Assembly (NCBI GenBank): GCA_050084515.1
Contig: CM114272.1
Location: 38,502,001 to 38,566,000 of the forward strand
Direction of reading: 5' to 3'
DNA: 64,000 nt
DNA from: Blasia pusilla
Lineage: Eukaryota; Marchantiophyta; Marchantiopsida; Blasiales
The first letter of the stretch is position 1; every line of letters begins with the position of its first letter. The notes below the pieces were generated by a model that was given only the letters and a program-made list of their open reading frames with translations, had not been told where the DNA came from and searched no databases. Of this stretch, positions 45,860 to 57,769 are shown piece after piece. Made by a program: the position numbers and the translations under genes.

Positions 45860-46680
45860 CAGGGCGAGATCACGGCTACTGAGATGAAACAACTCTAGGA
45901 AAATCTTGCATTTCTCGCTGATCTTGAATGCTTCTAGAATTTGTTGCGTCAAATACGGGTACTGGATGGAAAGGCAGCCAAAATGGATGTCATTGCCAGA
46001 ATCAAGGCCAACTCCAAATTTCCATTCATTCAGAGATGGCAATTCATGGGCCACGAAGGCGAAGGATCCAGGGCCTATGTCTTCAAAATGTCAACGACAA
46101 GTCCGTCGAGTGGCCTCGATCTTATAGATCGAATGAGGGAAGGGGAAGATCTTTACGGCAGTTGGGTAAGCTTTGATATTTGCTACAGAGTGCTGAACGG
46201 ATTGTTGACAATGGGTGCTCACGTTTATGAACATGTGGAGAAGGGACTCAAAACTATATTTGTCTGTGAAGTAAAAGCAGAAGACGTTGGCAGTTTGAAG
46301 ATGTGTTGGTTACTCTTATTGGAGGTGGTGAAGGAAAATAAAATGCCACCTACGGAAATTTATGGGTTCATGGCGGACAATACACAACTTGGGTGGATTG
46401 TTATCAGGGAAGTGTTTTGGTGTGATGAAGTTCAACCGGAGAGAGAAAGGTCGGATGCTTTCCATTGGCAACAGTCTGTGACCCGATACACCAAATCTTG
46501 CATCAAGGAGAATAAGAGGACGTAGCATGTCACTCTACTCCAACGCTGCACGACAGCAAAACCTTGAAACAGATCATGAAATGCCACGAAGAAATTCATG
46601 GGTGATGGAGGAACCATGCGATTGAGGGGAAGTACAAAGAGTTATGCTCTTGGCTGAGTTGGTGGACTGTACGAATGAGA
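45860..46680 (+). pseudogene. MULE-like transposase core, copy 1
   Basis: The frame 45941-46525 has LRQIRVLDGKAAKMDVIARI, an RWQF block, SWVSFDICYRVLNGLLTMG and GFMADNTQLGW. It then has RSDAFHWQQSVTRYTKSCI. The Asp in ADN, the following Gln/Trp helix and the later FHW before a long helix resemble the DDE-type MULE catalytic layout (second Asp, then C/H and helix with the Glu). The catalytic residues are inferred by position only. Stops at 45857 and 45896 interrupt the frame before this core. Confidence 0.5.
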
Positions 46681-46839
46681 CAATGGGGAAACTTCGTGTA
46701 GGAGGTGAGTTCACTAATTTGTCTCGCTGAAAATTGTTTGAAGAGTTGCAGCTAAAGTTGAGAAGCGTGGGCACTATAGGGATCTCGAATCGAAGAAACC
46801 AAACAACTTTTCAGATGCGACAAGTTTCCTGAGTGTTCA

Positions 46840-47280
46840 ACTTGTCGCTTACCGACGGATTGCCTGAGTGTGCAACCAGTCGGAAACCGACGGGTTGCAA
46901 GTCGCATGGCCAAATTTACTTGCAACCCGTCGGAATCGAACAGATTGACGGGTTGCCTGAGAGTGCAACCCGTCGAAAAAGGATGGGTTGACGGGTTACC
47001 TGAGTGTGCAACCAGTCGGAAAAGGACGGGTTGCAAGTCGCATGGCCAAATTTACTTGCAACCCGTCGGAATTCGACGGGTTGACGGATTGCTTGAGAGT
47101 GCAACCAGTCAGAAAAGGACGGGTTGCAAGTCGCATGGCCAAATTTACTTGCAACCCGTCGGAGTCAGACGGGTTGCACTAGGTGGTTCCTGGGTGTTGC
47201 AACACGTCAGGAACCAACAGGTCGTAGAGTCATTCATGGGATGCCTCGGCCTTGCAACCTGTTTGGTTCCGACAGATAGC
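46840..47280. repeat. Palindrome array between transposase core and SWIM module, copy 1
   Basis: About nine units begin at 46872, 46922, 46964, 47008, 47058, 47101, 47151, 47198 and 47253, spacing 42-55 bp. Cores are GCAACC(C/A)GTCGGA plus a near-inverse half. A spacer word (AAGTCGCATGGCCAAATTTACTT) recurs three times, at alternate positions, so the higher-order unit is about 92 bp. The array lies where the protein is interrupted, so it is probably in an intron. Confidence 0.9.
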
Positions 47281-47288
47281 TTATTTCT

Positions 47289-47642
47289 TTGACAACGATG
47301 GAGAGAGCAAAACGAATTGCATCAGCTCGAGAGGCAAAAATGGAGATCATCGCCACAAAAGATGTCCACAGTGGCAATGTAATAGGAAGGATGTATTGGG
47401 TCAGGAACACTACTGTAAATTCAAGTGTCACAGGGATGTATGTGATGCACATCTATTGCTTTCCCACATGTTCATATGATCACTTTGTCCAAAGAGAGAG
47501 AAGTGGCAAAAGGTACTTCCCTTGTAAGCATATGTACTATGTGTTGCTTGTAGTTTTAAGAGAGTCGGAGGTAGGAGTAAGAATCCACCAACCAATTCTG
47601 TCTCTCAAAGAAATGCGAAGTATTCTAAACAAACCACTTTGA
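47289..47642 (+). pseudogene. SWIM zinc-finger module of the MULE-like protein, copy 1
   Basis: The frame contains ERAKRIASAREAK, then IYCFPTCSYDHF and KRYFPCKHMYYVLL. This is a CxC-xn-CxH-like SWIM signature (Cys in YC.FPTC, then FPCKH). SWIM modules are common at the C terminus of MULE transposases and probably bind DNA. It ends at 47642. Copy 2 carries the same module at 57391-57113 with similar spacing. Confidence in SWIM is good; the rest of the protein is less certain. Confidence 0.65.
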
Positions 47643-48059
47643 GGATGCAAAATAAGGTTTTAGATTGTATTTTCATTTTTCCAAAACCTTCATTTTGAGT
47701 TTGAACTCTATTCAACCCAAAGTAAATGATAGATTTTTTCCAAACCTTGGATGAAAAAAGTGATTAGCTCCACACTCATGATTTCACTAATTTTTCAGTT
47801 CTTTAAATTTTATGCAAATTGCAACTCATCGGACTCACGTAAATTGCTAAAATATGGAAGAAGAAAAAAAATGTACGAATGCTTAAAAACTGAAAAGAAA
47901 AGTGCCAAAAAAATTACACAAAAAAAATTCCTCTTCAACCCAACGGAAACTCTCCTCAAATCATAAAAAATTCTCTTCAAAAAAAAAAAATTTTCTTTTG
48001 GGTCGAAGGTTGTTTCCTCTCTCCTCTCTCCTCTCTTCCTCTCCTCTTATCGCACCTTG

Positions 48060-49800
48060 CTTATTTGTTAATGAAATCTGTTCAATTTTTTGTCGGTTTA
48101 AAATATCTTATGGGTTCATAACGACTTTGGTCACCAAAATTTGTGACACTAACATTCAATACCCTAGAAATAAGAAAGATCAAAGGATTCATGATGAATG
48201 GGATCATGAAGGAAGGTAGAGGAAAGTTTGATTGTCTCCAACTTGATAGGCTCGAGAATGAAAGAGTGAATTCCAACATATTATCTCATTCGATGATAGT
48301 CATCAACCCAATCTTAAGGTCATTTGATTCATCGAGAGCAATCATTTGACTTGCACTAGGAATAAGATGGTATATAAAACAAGAACTAATCTAATGCGCA
48401 TCTAAATGGCTCTAAAATGAAACAAAATCTAAATGTGAAGGTTACGTTCTTCCTAAACAAAGTATGATCACAATCCATTTCAAGTGATATCACAATAGTT
48501 TTCCTCGAGTTTAGTGACATAGTAACATTAAAAGAAAGATTCCAAGCTCTTCCATCCAAGAGATGCATGCGTTTAAAAAATCTCAATTTTCCCTATATCT
48601 TCTTTGTTTATTTCTTCCCAATCCTTTGGAAGATTTATCCCAAAGTGTGAGGCTTATAGACATGTGCGACATTAATGTCGCACATGTCTTTATGGCGGAT
48701 ATTAAAACTTCACATGTATGCATCCACTACCTCTCTTATATCCTTGGTGTCCTCCAAGGATATGTGGCAAAGTTATGAAGCATTGAAGCTAGATCCCTCG
48801 GTATCCACAAGAACAAGTCAATGTCAAAGAAGGATGAAGAATGACTCCTCACATATAAGGTTTAAGTTGGCCCCAGTAGAACACCGAAGTCCAAAAGGTT
48901 CAGAACCGACAAAGTTTGCGGAGTAAGGCGATGAGTTGCACACCGGGGAGGGGAGAGTTTCATGCAACACGCTCATAAATATGCCTAGAAATACGACACT
49001 TCGGAAAGGAAGGAGATGCACAAATTTGAGACCTTTACCCATCAACGTCAGAATTTTAGAGAAAAACACCCAGAAAACACATTTCACAATCCCGATCATG
49101 ATTTCGGGACACCATCAAACCACAACACCGCCCCACCCTTTGGGTTTGGGTGGGGGGATTTGGGGTTTGATAGTTCGCATAAGGTTCTGGCACGTCTCTG
49201 CCAGAACCACTCTAGGTATTACTGTTTTTTTTTTTTAATTATCAGACAACGTCGGGATCAACAGCACTAATAGCACTTTCTGACTCAAATCTTCTCCAAG
49301 CTGAACTTTGAGTCCTATCTTGGTAGATGACCTACATGAGCAATCTTACGAAATTTTCCGACGCAAGCTCTATACCATCGTCTAAAACTTGCATATACTC
49401 ATATAAGAGGCAAGAACAATCTGAGCAGTGACAAAGGAAAGTAATCCACCACCCTCATGTGCTCGTCATCTGCGAATCTGCCGAGGAATTTCAGTGGCAA
49501 CACATTCTGTGTGCGAATTTCCTCTTACTTTCAGGTATATCCGCTTACTTAAAAGATGAGAACATTCACCTCAGCATCTGTTAGCATCTTGTGTAGAAGC
49601 AATTTGGAGTAGAAGCAAGATCCTTGCCATTAACTTCGAGCACAAGAAACCTTGCTATTGCATACTGCGGGCAAGCTCAATGCACTGTTCCATGGAACTG
49701 TTGGTCTTAATTGCTTTGGATGTCACGTGGGACCTGCTTGTTATATATCCTTCCTGATTTGACACGCCCACTGAGACTCAGATACATGTTACAAAGCCAG
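48060..49800. other. Intergenic, no recognisable gene
   Basis: AT-rich and without convincing genes; the longest frames (such as 48824-49099) show no domain. Contains a perfect 32-bp palindrome (48658-48689), a 10-bp stem pair around 48736-48762 (ATATCCTTGG...CCAAGGATAT) and a T-tract near 49225. It separates MULE-like element 1 from the TRM1 gene. Confidence 0.4.
48658..48689. repeat. Perfect 32-bp palindrome
   Basis: AGACATGTGCGACATT is followed by its exact reverse complement with no loop. It has no relation to the GCAACCCGTCGGA palindrome. It could form a cruciform or bind a dimeric factor; nothing else indicates its role. Confidence 0.95.
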
Positions 49801-49817
49801 CCGGTCCTTCAATGTTT

Positions 49818-50022
49818 TTAATTTGCGAGTGTGCACATCGGGAATAGACTTCGAACTTTATATGCTCTCTTTGACACCAAAAAATGTTTCAAATTGGCCA
49901 GGGAAGTAAGCTTTAACTGTGCAACCTTTCGCAGCAGCTTCATGAAGTCCTCCCGCCTTGGAGTCTGCAGCTCCCCCCTCTTTGCAATCTGATCTTTCAG
50001 TCCTGATAGCAAATGATTAGAA
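49818..50022 (-). other. Possible last exon of the TRM1 gene, unproven
   Basis: An acceptor (TTGCTATCAG) precedes an open frame with GLKDQIAKRGELQTPRREDF and a stop at 49818. The expected C-terminal block of the family (with SHxxPxAIKT) is not visible, and the phase does not fit the exon 4 end at 50249. It may belong to another exon combination or be chance. Confidence 0.25.
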
Positions 50023-50248
50023 TGTAGCAGTGTGGTGTACCACTACGGAATAAATAAGTCTCCAGACAGAGACTGGGCTTTAGCACTTTTCTTTGAATCT
50101 TCATTTACTCAACAAGTAGTTGCTAGGCAAGTAACAAAGTTAGAGTCTTTTCCCTCCGATCCATTGAAAAATCATCTTGCTTCTACCCTTTACAATACAG
50201 AAACCTCGTGACTAGTGAAGGATTTTTGACTAGCCTGAATTGGATCAC

Positions 50249-52586
50249 CTCGTCAAGCTTGATGAATCCACATGGGAGGCCAGGTTGGCTCTCATCGAGC
50301 ATGACCTCTAAAAGCTTTTCCAAGGCTTGCATGTCGACTGGAGAATCATTCCTTCGCTGTCGTCCTACTGCCTCGTGTCCCTCAATCCAGCCCCAATCAC
50401 GTGCCTTTTTGGCCATATTCTCAATGTCTGCTGTCTTGTGAAGAGGACCGGTCCACAGAGGTCCTGATACGACCAGTGAACCCTTCATCTGCCCACAACT
50501 GAGATTAGAAAGCTATTAAGATAATCACATGGCTTTCCACCGTGACCTCTTGCAGTATGAATTGGCAACAACTCGTCATAAGTAATACAGAACAACGATG
50601 AGGATACCCATTACCAACTTGACACTATCTAAGTACAATGCAGTGGAGCCAGCTTATCACATCAACAGGAGAGGTCAATTATGTCTTTTCAGATCCACAA
50701 ACAAGGAAAAATCAGTACCTTTGCATGTGAACAAGAACACATAAGCTCGCCCAGATCCTCCCATTGAATGTCCCGTGATTGTCCACACAACTTGCAGTAA
50801 ACAACAAAACCATAATGTCTGCACCGGCACAAATTGTCCTCAGTAGTCTTTTATCATAGGAGAGACAATCATGCCAAATGCAGCCAGCGTACTTTTTGTA
50901 TCAGAGACCTCCGTCAAAAATATGCAGGATTTTGAGTTGCGTCAACTTCTAAGTTGCATTGGTAGAGACAATTAAATCTTACAGGCTACCATCGACCACC
51001 AACAACAATCTCAGACATAATAGATTACATCTATGGCAGTTAGTTAAGAGACATCAGGCTGTGAGGACTCCACGAATGCTGACCCTCTCGTTCGACAAAA
51101 AGTTGCACAGGATTATAATATAATATAATATGATGCGGAGTCGTATGAGATAGGATCCCTCGAGAACCCTCCACACAGAAAATTTTGGCTGGACACACTA
51201 ATTTGACGAGCTTTCGAGCTGAACAGGTTGATTCAAAGTTTACAGACCGACGGTACGTGAGAGAGGAGCGACCCACTTGTTGATGCGTTTTCCCCGTTGA
51301 ACACGAAGCATGGCGCGGAATACAGGACCGTGATATGAATAGTTTGAGAACACGGGCTCAACACTCATATTTCGTGTTGAAGCCTCGCGAACTGCACCTC
51401 CAATCAACATCCTAATCCCAATTTCATTCGAAAACGGCATCTTGCTTATGAAAGCTCCATACGATGCCAGCGCACTGCCACTCCCACAATTAGCTCTCAT
51501 CACCTTCGCATTCACGTCAGAAACAGGGGATTTGGCGAATGTCTCCAGATGATCTCGAGTGGCGACGGCACTCAAGGGAGAACATGAGTCCATCCACGTT
51601 AGGAGGGTGGTTGAACCAGGTATCTTAATGTAAGCAGCTGGTAAACAATTTCATCTGTGAGCGGGAGGTCATGGAATTTGGGGGAACTTGAATTTTCAAG
51701 GACATTCTGAGCAGAAAAGGTTCTGTATTCCAATGTGATGCAACCTATATTTGACTAGCTTCTGTTTGCACGATGAGAGCTGTGATGCGCAACGATGAGT
51801 CTTACTCCGGTGCTTTTCTCGAGATTTGCAGAGGGAAATCGGATTCGCAAGCGCAGCGAATCAGAATTCTCAAAATCTTGCCTAGCTATAGAAGAATGTC
51901 ATCATACTCTGCGCAAGAAACTTCGGTGGACGGTCTACGCTGTGAGTTGTTGGAAATCCGGATTCCAATATGCTGACGATAGGACTTCAAACCTGAATTT
52001 AAACTTGAACACAGGTAGCAACGAAGCGTACTCTGGTTCTCACTTATAAGGACGGTGACCACCCGACGATAAGCCATCTGTGGAAGTCAGATAGACAAGG
52101 CCGCCATGGCGCACTGCACCCAGAGCTGCTCCAATACATAACGTATCGCTGCCGAAAGAATCCAGATCAATCAAGTCGTAGTAGTCGTCCCGTTGAGCGC
52201 AGCCAAGGAGCAACTTGTTTGCATCTCCGACAGTGATGCGCCATCGCTCGGATTCCGGCGCATCGCCTTGGGATAAGTTCAGGGCCAGCGTACTCAGTAA
52301 TTGGTCGCACGCATCGTTTGCCCATACGAAATCAGCGCGCGCTTGTGTAAGGTACCGCAGAGACCGCACCCCACACCCACTCATCACATCCAACACACGC
52401 AGGCTCCCTGTTTCCTGGCCATGAGCCGCCGCAAGCAGCACACTCAAATCCCGCGCCAAGCAGCTCTGGCGTCGATAAAATGCAGGCCCCACCTGGAAAG
52501 CCACTCCTCTTTCCTCCTGCACCAGCATCCGCACCGGTAATGCTGCTGCCACCATCGCTGCACCTACTCTGCTGCAGCAAAACATG
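50249..52586 (-). CDS. TRM1: TRM1-family tRNA (guanine-26 N2) dimethyltransferase, partial gene model
   Basis: Four exons on the minus strand: 52586-52044, 51474-51277, 50818-50719, 50488-50249, all joined by GT..AG introns in correct phase. Known family members use SAM to dimethylate guanine 26 of tRNA. Exon 1 has LRVLDVMSGCGVRSLRYL (SAM-binding motif I), DFVWANDACD (motif II) and DLIDLDSFGSD (motif IV), then TSTDGLSSGGHRPYN. Exon 2 continues ALASYGAFISKMPFSNEIGI, LIGGAVREAS and NYSYHGPVFRAMLRVQRGK. Exon 3 has YGFVVYCKLCGQS and CSCSHAK. Exon 4 has SGPLWTGPLH and LPCGFIKLDE. It resembles the green-lineage, organelle-type TRM1 paralogue. The C-terminal winged-helix end is not found. The N terminus may lie further upstream (acceptor-like GCTGCAGCAG near 52570). 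No stops: the only apparently functional gene here. Confidence 0.88.
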
Positions 52587-52619
52587 GTCATGACTACAAA
52601 ACTTTACCTCCCGCACTAG

Positions 52620-53150
52620 TCCTTACCACTTTCGGGCCCCGTCAGTGCATATGCGATTTCAGAGTAGTAGCTCTAAGTTCCTTCGCAGCTCTAAGCGCGG
52701 AAATCCATATTCTTCCAGGGTGCAATGGTTCACGTAAGGTTTTCAATCCAGGGGGACGAACAATTTTGTCTTCGTTGCGGCACGCGATGTTCGCTCCCAA
52801 GGTTTGGTGATGCAGCTGCTTCGTTGAAAGGAAAGTGAACCCTCAACAAAAAGTCGGTGACGGGAAACCCATCGATTGCAAAGGCTCTACCTGCTTCTTT
52901 GCGTGCTCAGGACATCTTCTTAGCGGAGGCAAATTTTAAGAATACGCACGCGAGAAATTTGCTACACCCGTGTTTAGAATCGTGTGAAAACGTATAAAGT
53001 TTGTGCAAAGTCTCAAACATGCTCCAATCGGGGATGTTGGATCCTAAACGTTAGGTAGTGCTATGTATCTATTATAATGGGCGATCCTCTACACCCGAGA
53101 GATGTATGTGCTTCTATGCACAAACACAATAGGTGTACGTGCAAAGTGTT
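52620..53150. other. Upstream region of the TRM1 gene
   Basis: Sequence just upstream of the TRM1 exon on its 5' side, where a promoter or first exon could lie. I see no clear TATA box and no recognisable gene. Confidence 0.35.
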
Positions 53151-53159
53151 TTAAGAGAA

Positions 53160-53352
53160 GTGTATAGTAATGAAGGGAAGAGATTAATTATGGTGGACTA
53201 GTGTATAACCACGAAGGGAAGAAATTAACTATGCTCGACATAAATTCAAATTTCTTGTTGTCCATAGTACGTGAAACATTTTTTTGCTTTTACTTGTCAC
53301 GTGTTAAGTAAAAAGATGTTTCCAAATCAAGAAGGCACTCTCCCATAGTAAT
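53160..53352 (+). repeat. 200-bp interspersed repeat, unit 1
   Basis: Shares GAAGGGAAGAGATTAATTATG, AATTCAAATTTCTTGTTG, TGTGAAACATTTTTT-like words and AATCAAGAAGGCACTCTCCC with units at 54835-55030 and 55040-55250. It is separated from those by the LTR-like block at 53353-54815. Confidence 0.8.
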
Positions 53353-54815
53353 GTAGAGAAGGTGTGAAGTACAACTCAAAGAAAAAGGTACTCCCTTAAT
53401 CGCAAAGTATTAAGTTCAATCCCAAGAGATCATTGTTTCCTGAGAAAAGAGAGGTTTTATGCGAAATATAAAGAATAACTCCTTATTCACTGAGTACTTC
53501 AATAACTTCAAGGATTACGTCTTCACTAGTACAAAAGATTAAAATGGTTGTCTTCCCTCCAGAGAAACTCTTCTCAAGTGCAGAGAAAGAATCGTGCGAA
53601 TCTTGGATACCAAAGTTCAACCAAGGACCTCAAAGAGATCTCAAGAAGTTGGCGGCTCACCCTACTTTCAAAATTGAATCTGTCATGGTAGGTTACTCAC
53701 TGTCTAACATCTTCCATACGCTCTTCTTGATTATCCTGTGAAATTATGAAATGAATGACTCCACACCCATCCCTACAGTAGCCCAATAAGATTGACACTC
53801 AACTCCGCACATCAGAAAGAATGAGAGAAGACACTTCTACTGCATCAAAGAGTGAAGGAAACTAGATAGTATTACGAGCTTCTGAGGGTACAAGACTCTT
53901 CGGCTTGGATTATCCCTAAAGAACTTCTTCACACAATCAACAAAAGTACTGAAAACTCAGGACACAAGGGAATGACCCCTCGCTCTTCTAGTCTATTCTT
54001 TAAATAGTCTCTTTACAATTCGTGATTGACCTTCCTACTTCCTTCTAGATTTCTAACTGTCAATCCCACAGTTCAGATCTTTTCAACCCTTCCTTGTCCT
54101 TGAGTCGGTTGATGCCTCTTTCGCTTCCAACTGAACCGTGCGTCCTTCCATTTCTAATCTTCGAGAACCACCGCTTCGGTTCACTATCTACAGTCTTCGC
54201 TGGACACGCAACACTCCTATCCTATCTTCGCGAAGACTATACTACTGCTGCTGCCAACGCGAAGAAGTTCTCCTCGTGACTTTCCTTCAATCCAATTTCT
54301 TCAAAAACATTATTCTTCTTCCTATTTCCTACTCTTCATACATCTTTCCGCTTTGTGAAGACTCTCTGATTCCTTCTTCTTCTTTCTTTCTTCTACTTCT
54401 TTGCTTTCTTAGTCTTTGCTCTTTGTTCTTTGTTCTTTGTTCACAGTCTTCGCACAAAGATTCCCTTGGAACTTCTACTGCAAAGAAGAAGTTCTTTACG
54501 GGTCTTCGTTAATAGTCTTTCACTATCTTTCCAAACTACGGTCTTCGCCACGAAGTACCTGCGCCTCGTACTCTTACTTCTTCTTTAATTCTTCTTTCTT
54601 TTTCTTACATCCTTCTCACTTTTCCAAGACAGTCCTCAATTTCTCACTCTCTCTTGTCCTTTCAACGAAGCTCTTCCATTCCATGCTCCCACAATTTCTG
54701 TAAAGTATACCTCTTTACTTCCAGTCTTGAGCCCTCATGCTTCAATCGATGAGGACTTTACTAGAATTTTGTACAAAAAAATAACCTTTCTACCAAAATT
54801 TTAAAAATTCGGGCA
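53353..54815 (+). repeat. Solo-LTR-like block related to the LTR at 32763
   Basis: Begins TGAAGTACAACTC after AAGGTG and ends before another TAAGGTG near 54816, a possible target-site duplication. It shares CAATCCCAAGAGATCATTG, the ANGAGGGTACAAGACTCTT block and a CTTCG-rich pyrimidine region (54170-54540) with the Tat-like LTR at 32763-33975. No internal element sequence or primer site follows. It appears to have inserted into the 200-bp repeat cluster. Confidence 0.55.
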
Positions 54816-54834
54816 CTACATAAGGTGTCCGTGC

Positions 54835-55250
54835 GATGCAAGGGAAATAAAAAAGTGTTTGAAGAGCTAATGTATAGCCCCTGAAGGGAAGAGATTAATT
54901 ATGCTGCACATGAATTCAAATTTTTCTTGCTGCCCATAGCATGTGAAACATTTTCTTGTTGCCCAATTGCCACGTGTCAAGCAAAGAGGTGTTTGCAAAT
55001 CAAGAAGGAACACTCCCATAATAATATAGATATAGATGAGGTGCTTGAACGATGCAAGGGAAATAAAAAAGTGTTCGAAGAGCTAGTGAATAGGCTGTGA
55101 AGGGAAGAGATTAATGATGTAGCACATAAATTCAAAAAAAAATTGGCTGCCCATGGCATGTGAAACATTTTCTTGCTGCCCAGTTGCCTCTTGTCAAGCA
55201 GAGAGGTGTTTGCAAATCAAGAAGGCACTCTCCCATAATAATATAGATGA
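54835..55250 (+). repeat. 200-bp interspersed repeat, tandem units 2 and 3
   Basis: Two head-to-tail copies begin near 54835 and 55040 with GCAAGGGAAATAAAAAAGTGTTNGAAGAGCTA and end with CCCATAATAATATAGAT. Together with unit 1 they make a cluster around the LTR-like block. Confidence 0.88.
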
Positions 55251-56689
55251 CAAAACAGTGAGAAAATAGCAACATGTTTGAATTCATTCATATAAGATGA
55301 GAATTTGAATAGAAGAGGAAATCATTTTTATAAACAAGAATGCGGCCCGGTCGTTACTGTGAGGAAGCAAGGTTGTTAAAAATGATGTAAGCTAGATTTT
55401 TGTAGCAAACGGGGTGAACGTGGATAAGTTGAACAGAGAAGGCAGAGTTTGCATGCTTATTGTATGTAAATAGCAGTACTATGGATTGCTCACCAAAAGT
55501 TGCAACCTTGGCTGGAGTAAAATGCATTTTACAGATTGGATAAACTGGAATTAATATGCATGGCCACTATGCGTTAGCAGGCTGTTTTGTCGACTGGTTT
55601 GGTTGGTACATAGCGTTTGAGGCTATTACTTATTATGAATAGCTTTAGAGTGGGTAGACACGTACAAGTGAACTATGCAGAAATGGGATTAGAGAATCCG
55701 AGGTAAGGTGCTTGATGAATAGGTAGATGCAGCCAATTATTAAGAAGGTTGAGACGATTTATGAACATGAAGCTTCTTACTTGAGACTACATGTTAAATA
55801 ACGTGCTTAGCCCCTGAATTTCAATTAAGCGCAAAGTAAAAGGAGCTACATAACTGAAAGCAATATTGTTTGCACCCTAGTTGTAGACGCATGCATGTCG
55901 GCTTCATGTGAAGAGAAAATGTGCACAACTACCGAAAAGTGATTGAACTGTTTGAGTAAACACTTAATAAATTCCCACAACTGGAATCGGCACAATATCT
56001 CTTAGGAGCAATTGTAGTTGGTTTTTACCAAATGACCATGTAGAAGTCAAGACATTTGTAAGGCACATGTAGCACATATGCCTTACAGAAGTGCAGAGAC
56101 ATCCATATTAAACTTACACAAGTTGTATGCAATGCAATTTGTATCCATGAAGACATAGTGTCAAGAACTATAATTACGAAACAGAATTCAGAAGAATACA
56201 TAAATGCAGATTTTATCTAGGACAAACAGAGGTAAGATAGCGCATCAGACAAGAGAACAACAAGTCTATAATGAACCAACATATAGCAACAAGTCGCAAG
56301 GTGGCGGAAAACACGATGTATACATTCAACAATGTTAGTGATAGGCTAAGCATGAAGCTAGCTTTATGTGGATTCTTAGGAGCTGATGTGAATGCACTTT
56401 GGTCAGTTGAGTGTTAATATACCGGAAGAATGGACATTACATGGACATGACAAAGGAAATAACAAAAGACACTGACAAAATGTTGTTGAGAAGGCGTGTT
56501 ATAGTGAAAAAACTGTGCTCCCTGGTGAGAGACCTGTAACGGATATACAGTAGGAGCTGAATACTGAGCCAATCACAAAACATCATCAATGCAGCAAAGG
56601 TTTAAAAAATTATATGTGGAGAAGAGTAACATAGTCTAAAAGTCACCCTCAAAATGAACTTAGTTGTGCATTGGGGGGAAAAACCTGCA
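55251..56689. other. Intergenic, no recognisable gene
   Basis: AT-rich with only short frames and no clear repeat. Lies between the 200-bp repeats and MULE-like element 2. Confidence 0.4.
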
Positions 56690-57112
56690 GGTAGCAACAA
56701 CATCCTACTAAGATGGGGTAAGAGGAGAGGAAGATAGGAGAGAAGAGAGAAGAGAGTGGAAACTACCTTCAACCCAAAGAGATACTTTTTTTTTAAGAGA
56801 GTTTCCGTAGGGTTGAAGAGAGGAAGATTTTTTTGTGAATATTTTTGCACTTTTGTTCTCTGCGCTTAGTCACTCCCACAGATTATTTTTTCCTCTTCCC
56901 CATTCTGGCAACCTGTCTGAATCCGACGGGTTCCAAGTTGCATAATACAAAAAAAACTGAAAAATCATTGGAATCAATAATGTGGAATAAATAACTTATG
57001 GGACAAATCTATCATTTTGAATAGAGTTCAAGCTCATAGTGAACATTCTGGCAGTTGAAAGTACAATCTAAGACCTCATTTTGCATCCTCAAAGTGGTTT
57101 TTTTAAAATACT

Positions 57113-57763
57113 TCACACTTCTTTGAGGGACAAAATTGGTTGGTGGATTCCTACTTCTACCTCCCACTCTCTTAAAACTACAAGCAGCACATAGTACATG
57201 TGCTTACAAGGGAAATACCTTTTCCCACATGTCTCTCTTTGGACAAAGTCATCATAGGAACATGTGGGAAAGCAACACATGTGTACCACATACACCCCTG
57301 TCACACTTGAATTCACAGTGTTGTTCATCACCCAATACATCCTTCCTATTCCATTGCCACTATGAACATCTTTTATGGCGATGATTTCCATGTTTGCCTC
57401 GCGAGCTTATGCGATTCGCTTTGCTCTCTCCATCATTGGCCTACACATTATGTTTCTCTTAACCCCATTTCTTGACTCAAACAAAAATAGTGGATTGAGA
57501 TCATCCACCTTCTCCGAGTACGTGTTGACATCAATCTTAGTTTGAATTTGAAATACGAAAGTCTCTATAATACGAACATGCTCTGAACTCCCTCCGTCTA
57601 CGAGTCTAAAATCGACATTTGTAAGATTGTCCACTTCCTCTTGAGTGCAATTGGTACGTGCAGCAATGGGCCAAATTATGGGGGTATTCCTTGGAGCTCC
57701 AATGGCAGCCAGATAAGACTTTTGGAAAGAGCACGATTCATTTGGGCAGAAGAAGTACTTCAA
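57113..57763 (-). pseudogene. SWIM module and upstream segment of MULE copy 2
   Basis: The frame 57763-57407 (KYFFCPNESCSFQKSYLAA, then GAPRNTPIIWPIAARTNCTQ) ends in MMERAKRIA and a stop. The next frame continues with NMEIIAIKDVHSGNG, CCFPTCSYDDF and KRYFPCKHMYYVLL, the SWIM signature. The single stop lies where copy 1 reads ASAREA. The 57763-57407 part has no equivalent in copy 1. Confidence 0.6.
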
Positions 57764-57769
57764 TTGATC

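Larger units (their letters stand above)
44600..48060 (+). mobile_element. MULE-like DNA transposon, copy 1
   Basis: Order: TATA box, ORF1 (44716-45222), zinc-binding region (45400-45740), transposase core (45770-46680), palindrome array (46840-47280), SWIM module (47289-47642), AT-rich 3' sequence (to about 48060). Copy 2 lies inverted at 61270-56690 with the same order and similar 3' sequence (TTGGGT-GAAGGT followed by a CT-rich run). I could not identify terminal inverted repeats or a target duplication. Calling it a transposon rests on domain order and on having two copies; a repeated host gene is the alternative. Confidence 0.6.

Noticed and set aside
46870-47292. 140-codon frame through the array of MULE copy 1
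   Set aside because: Same reason: a repeat-generated frame, with the protein interrupted on both sides of it.
49818-50022. Certain last exon of TRM1
   Set aside because: Phase does not fit exon 4 and the family's C-terminal signature is missing, so it is listed only as a low-confidence possibility.
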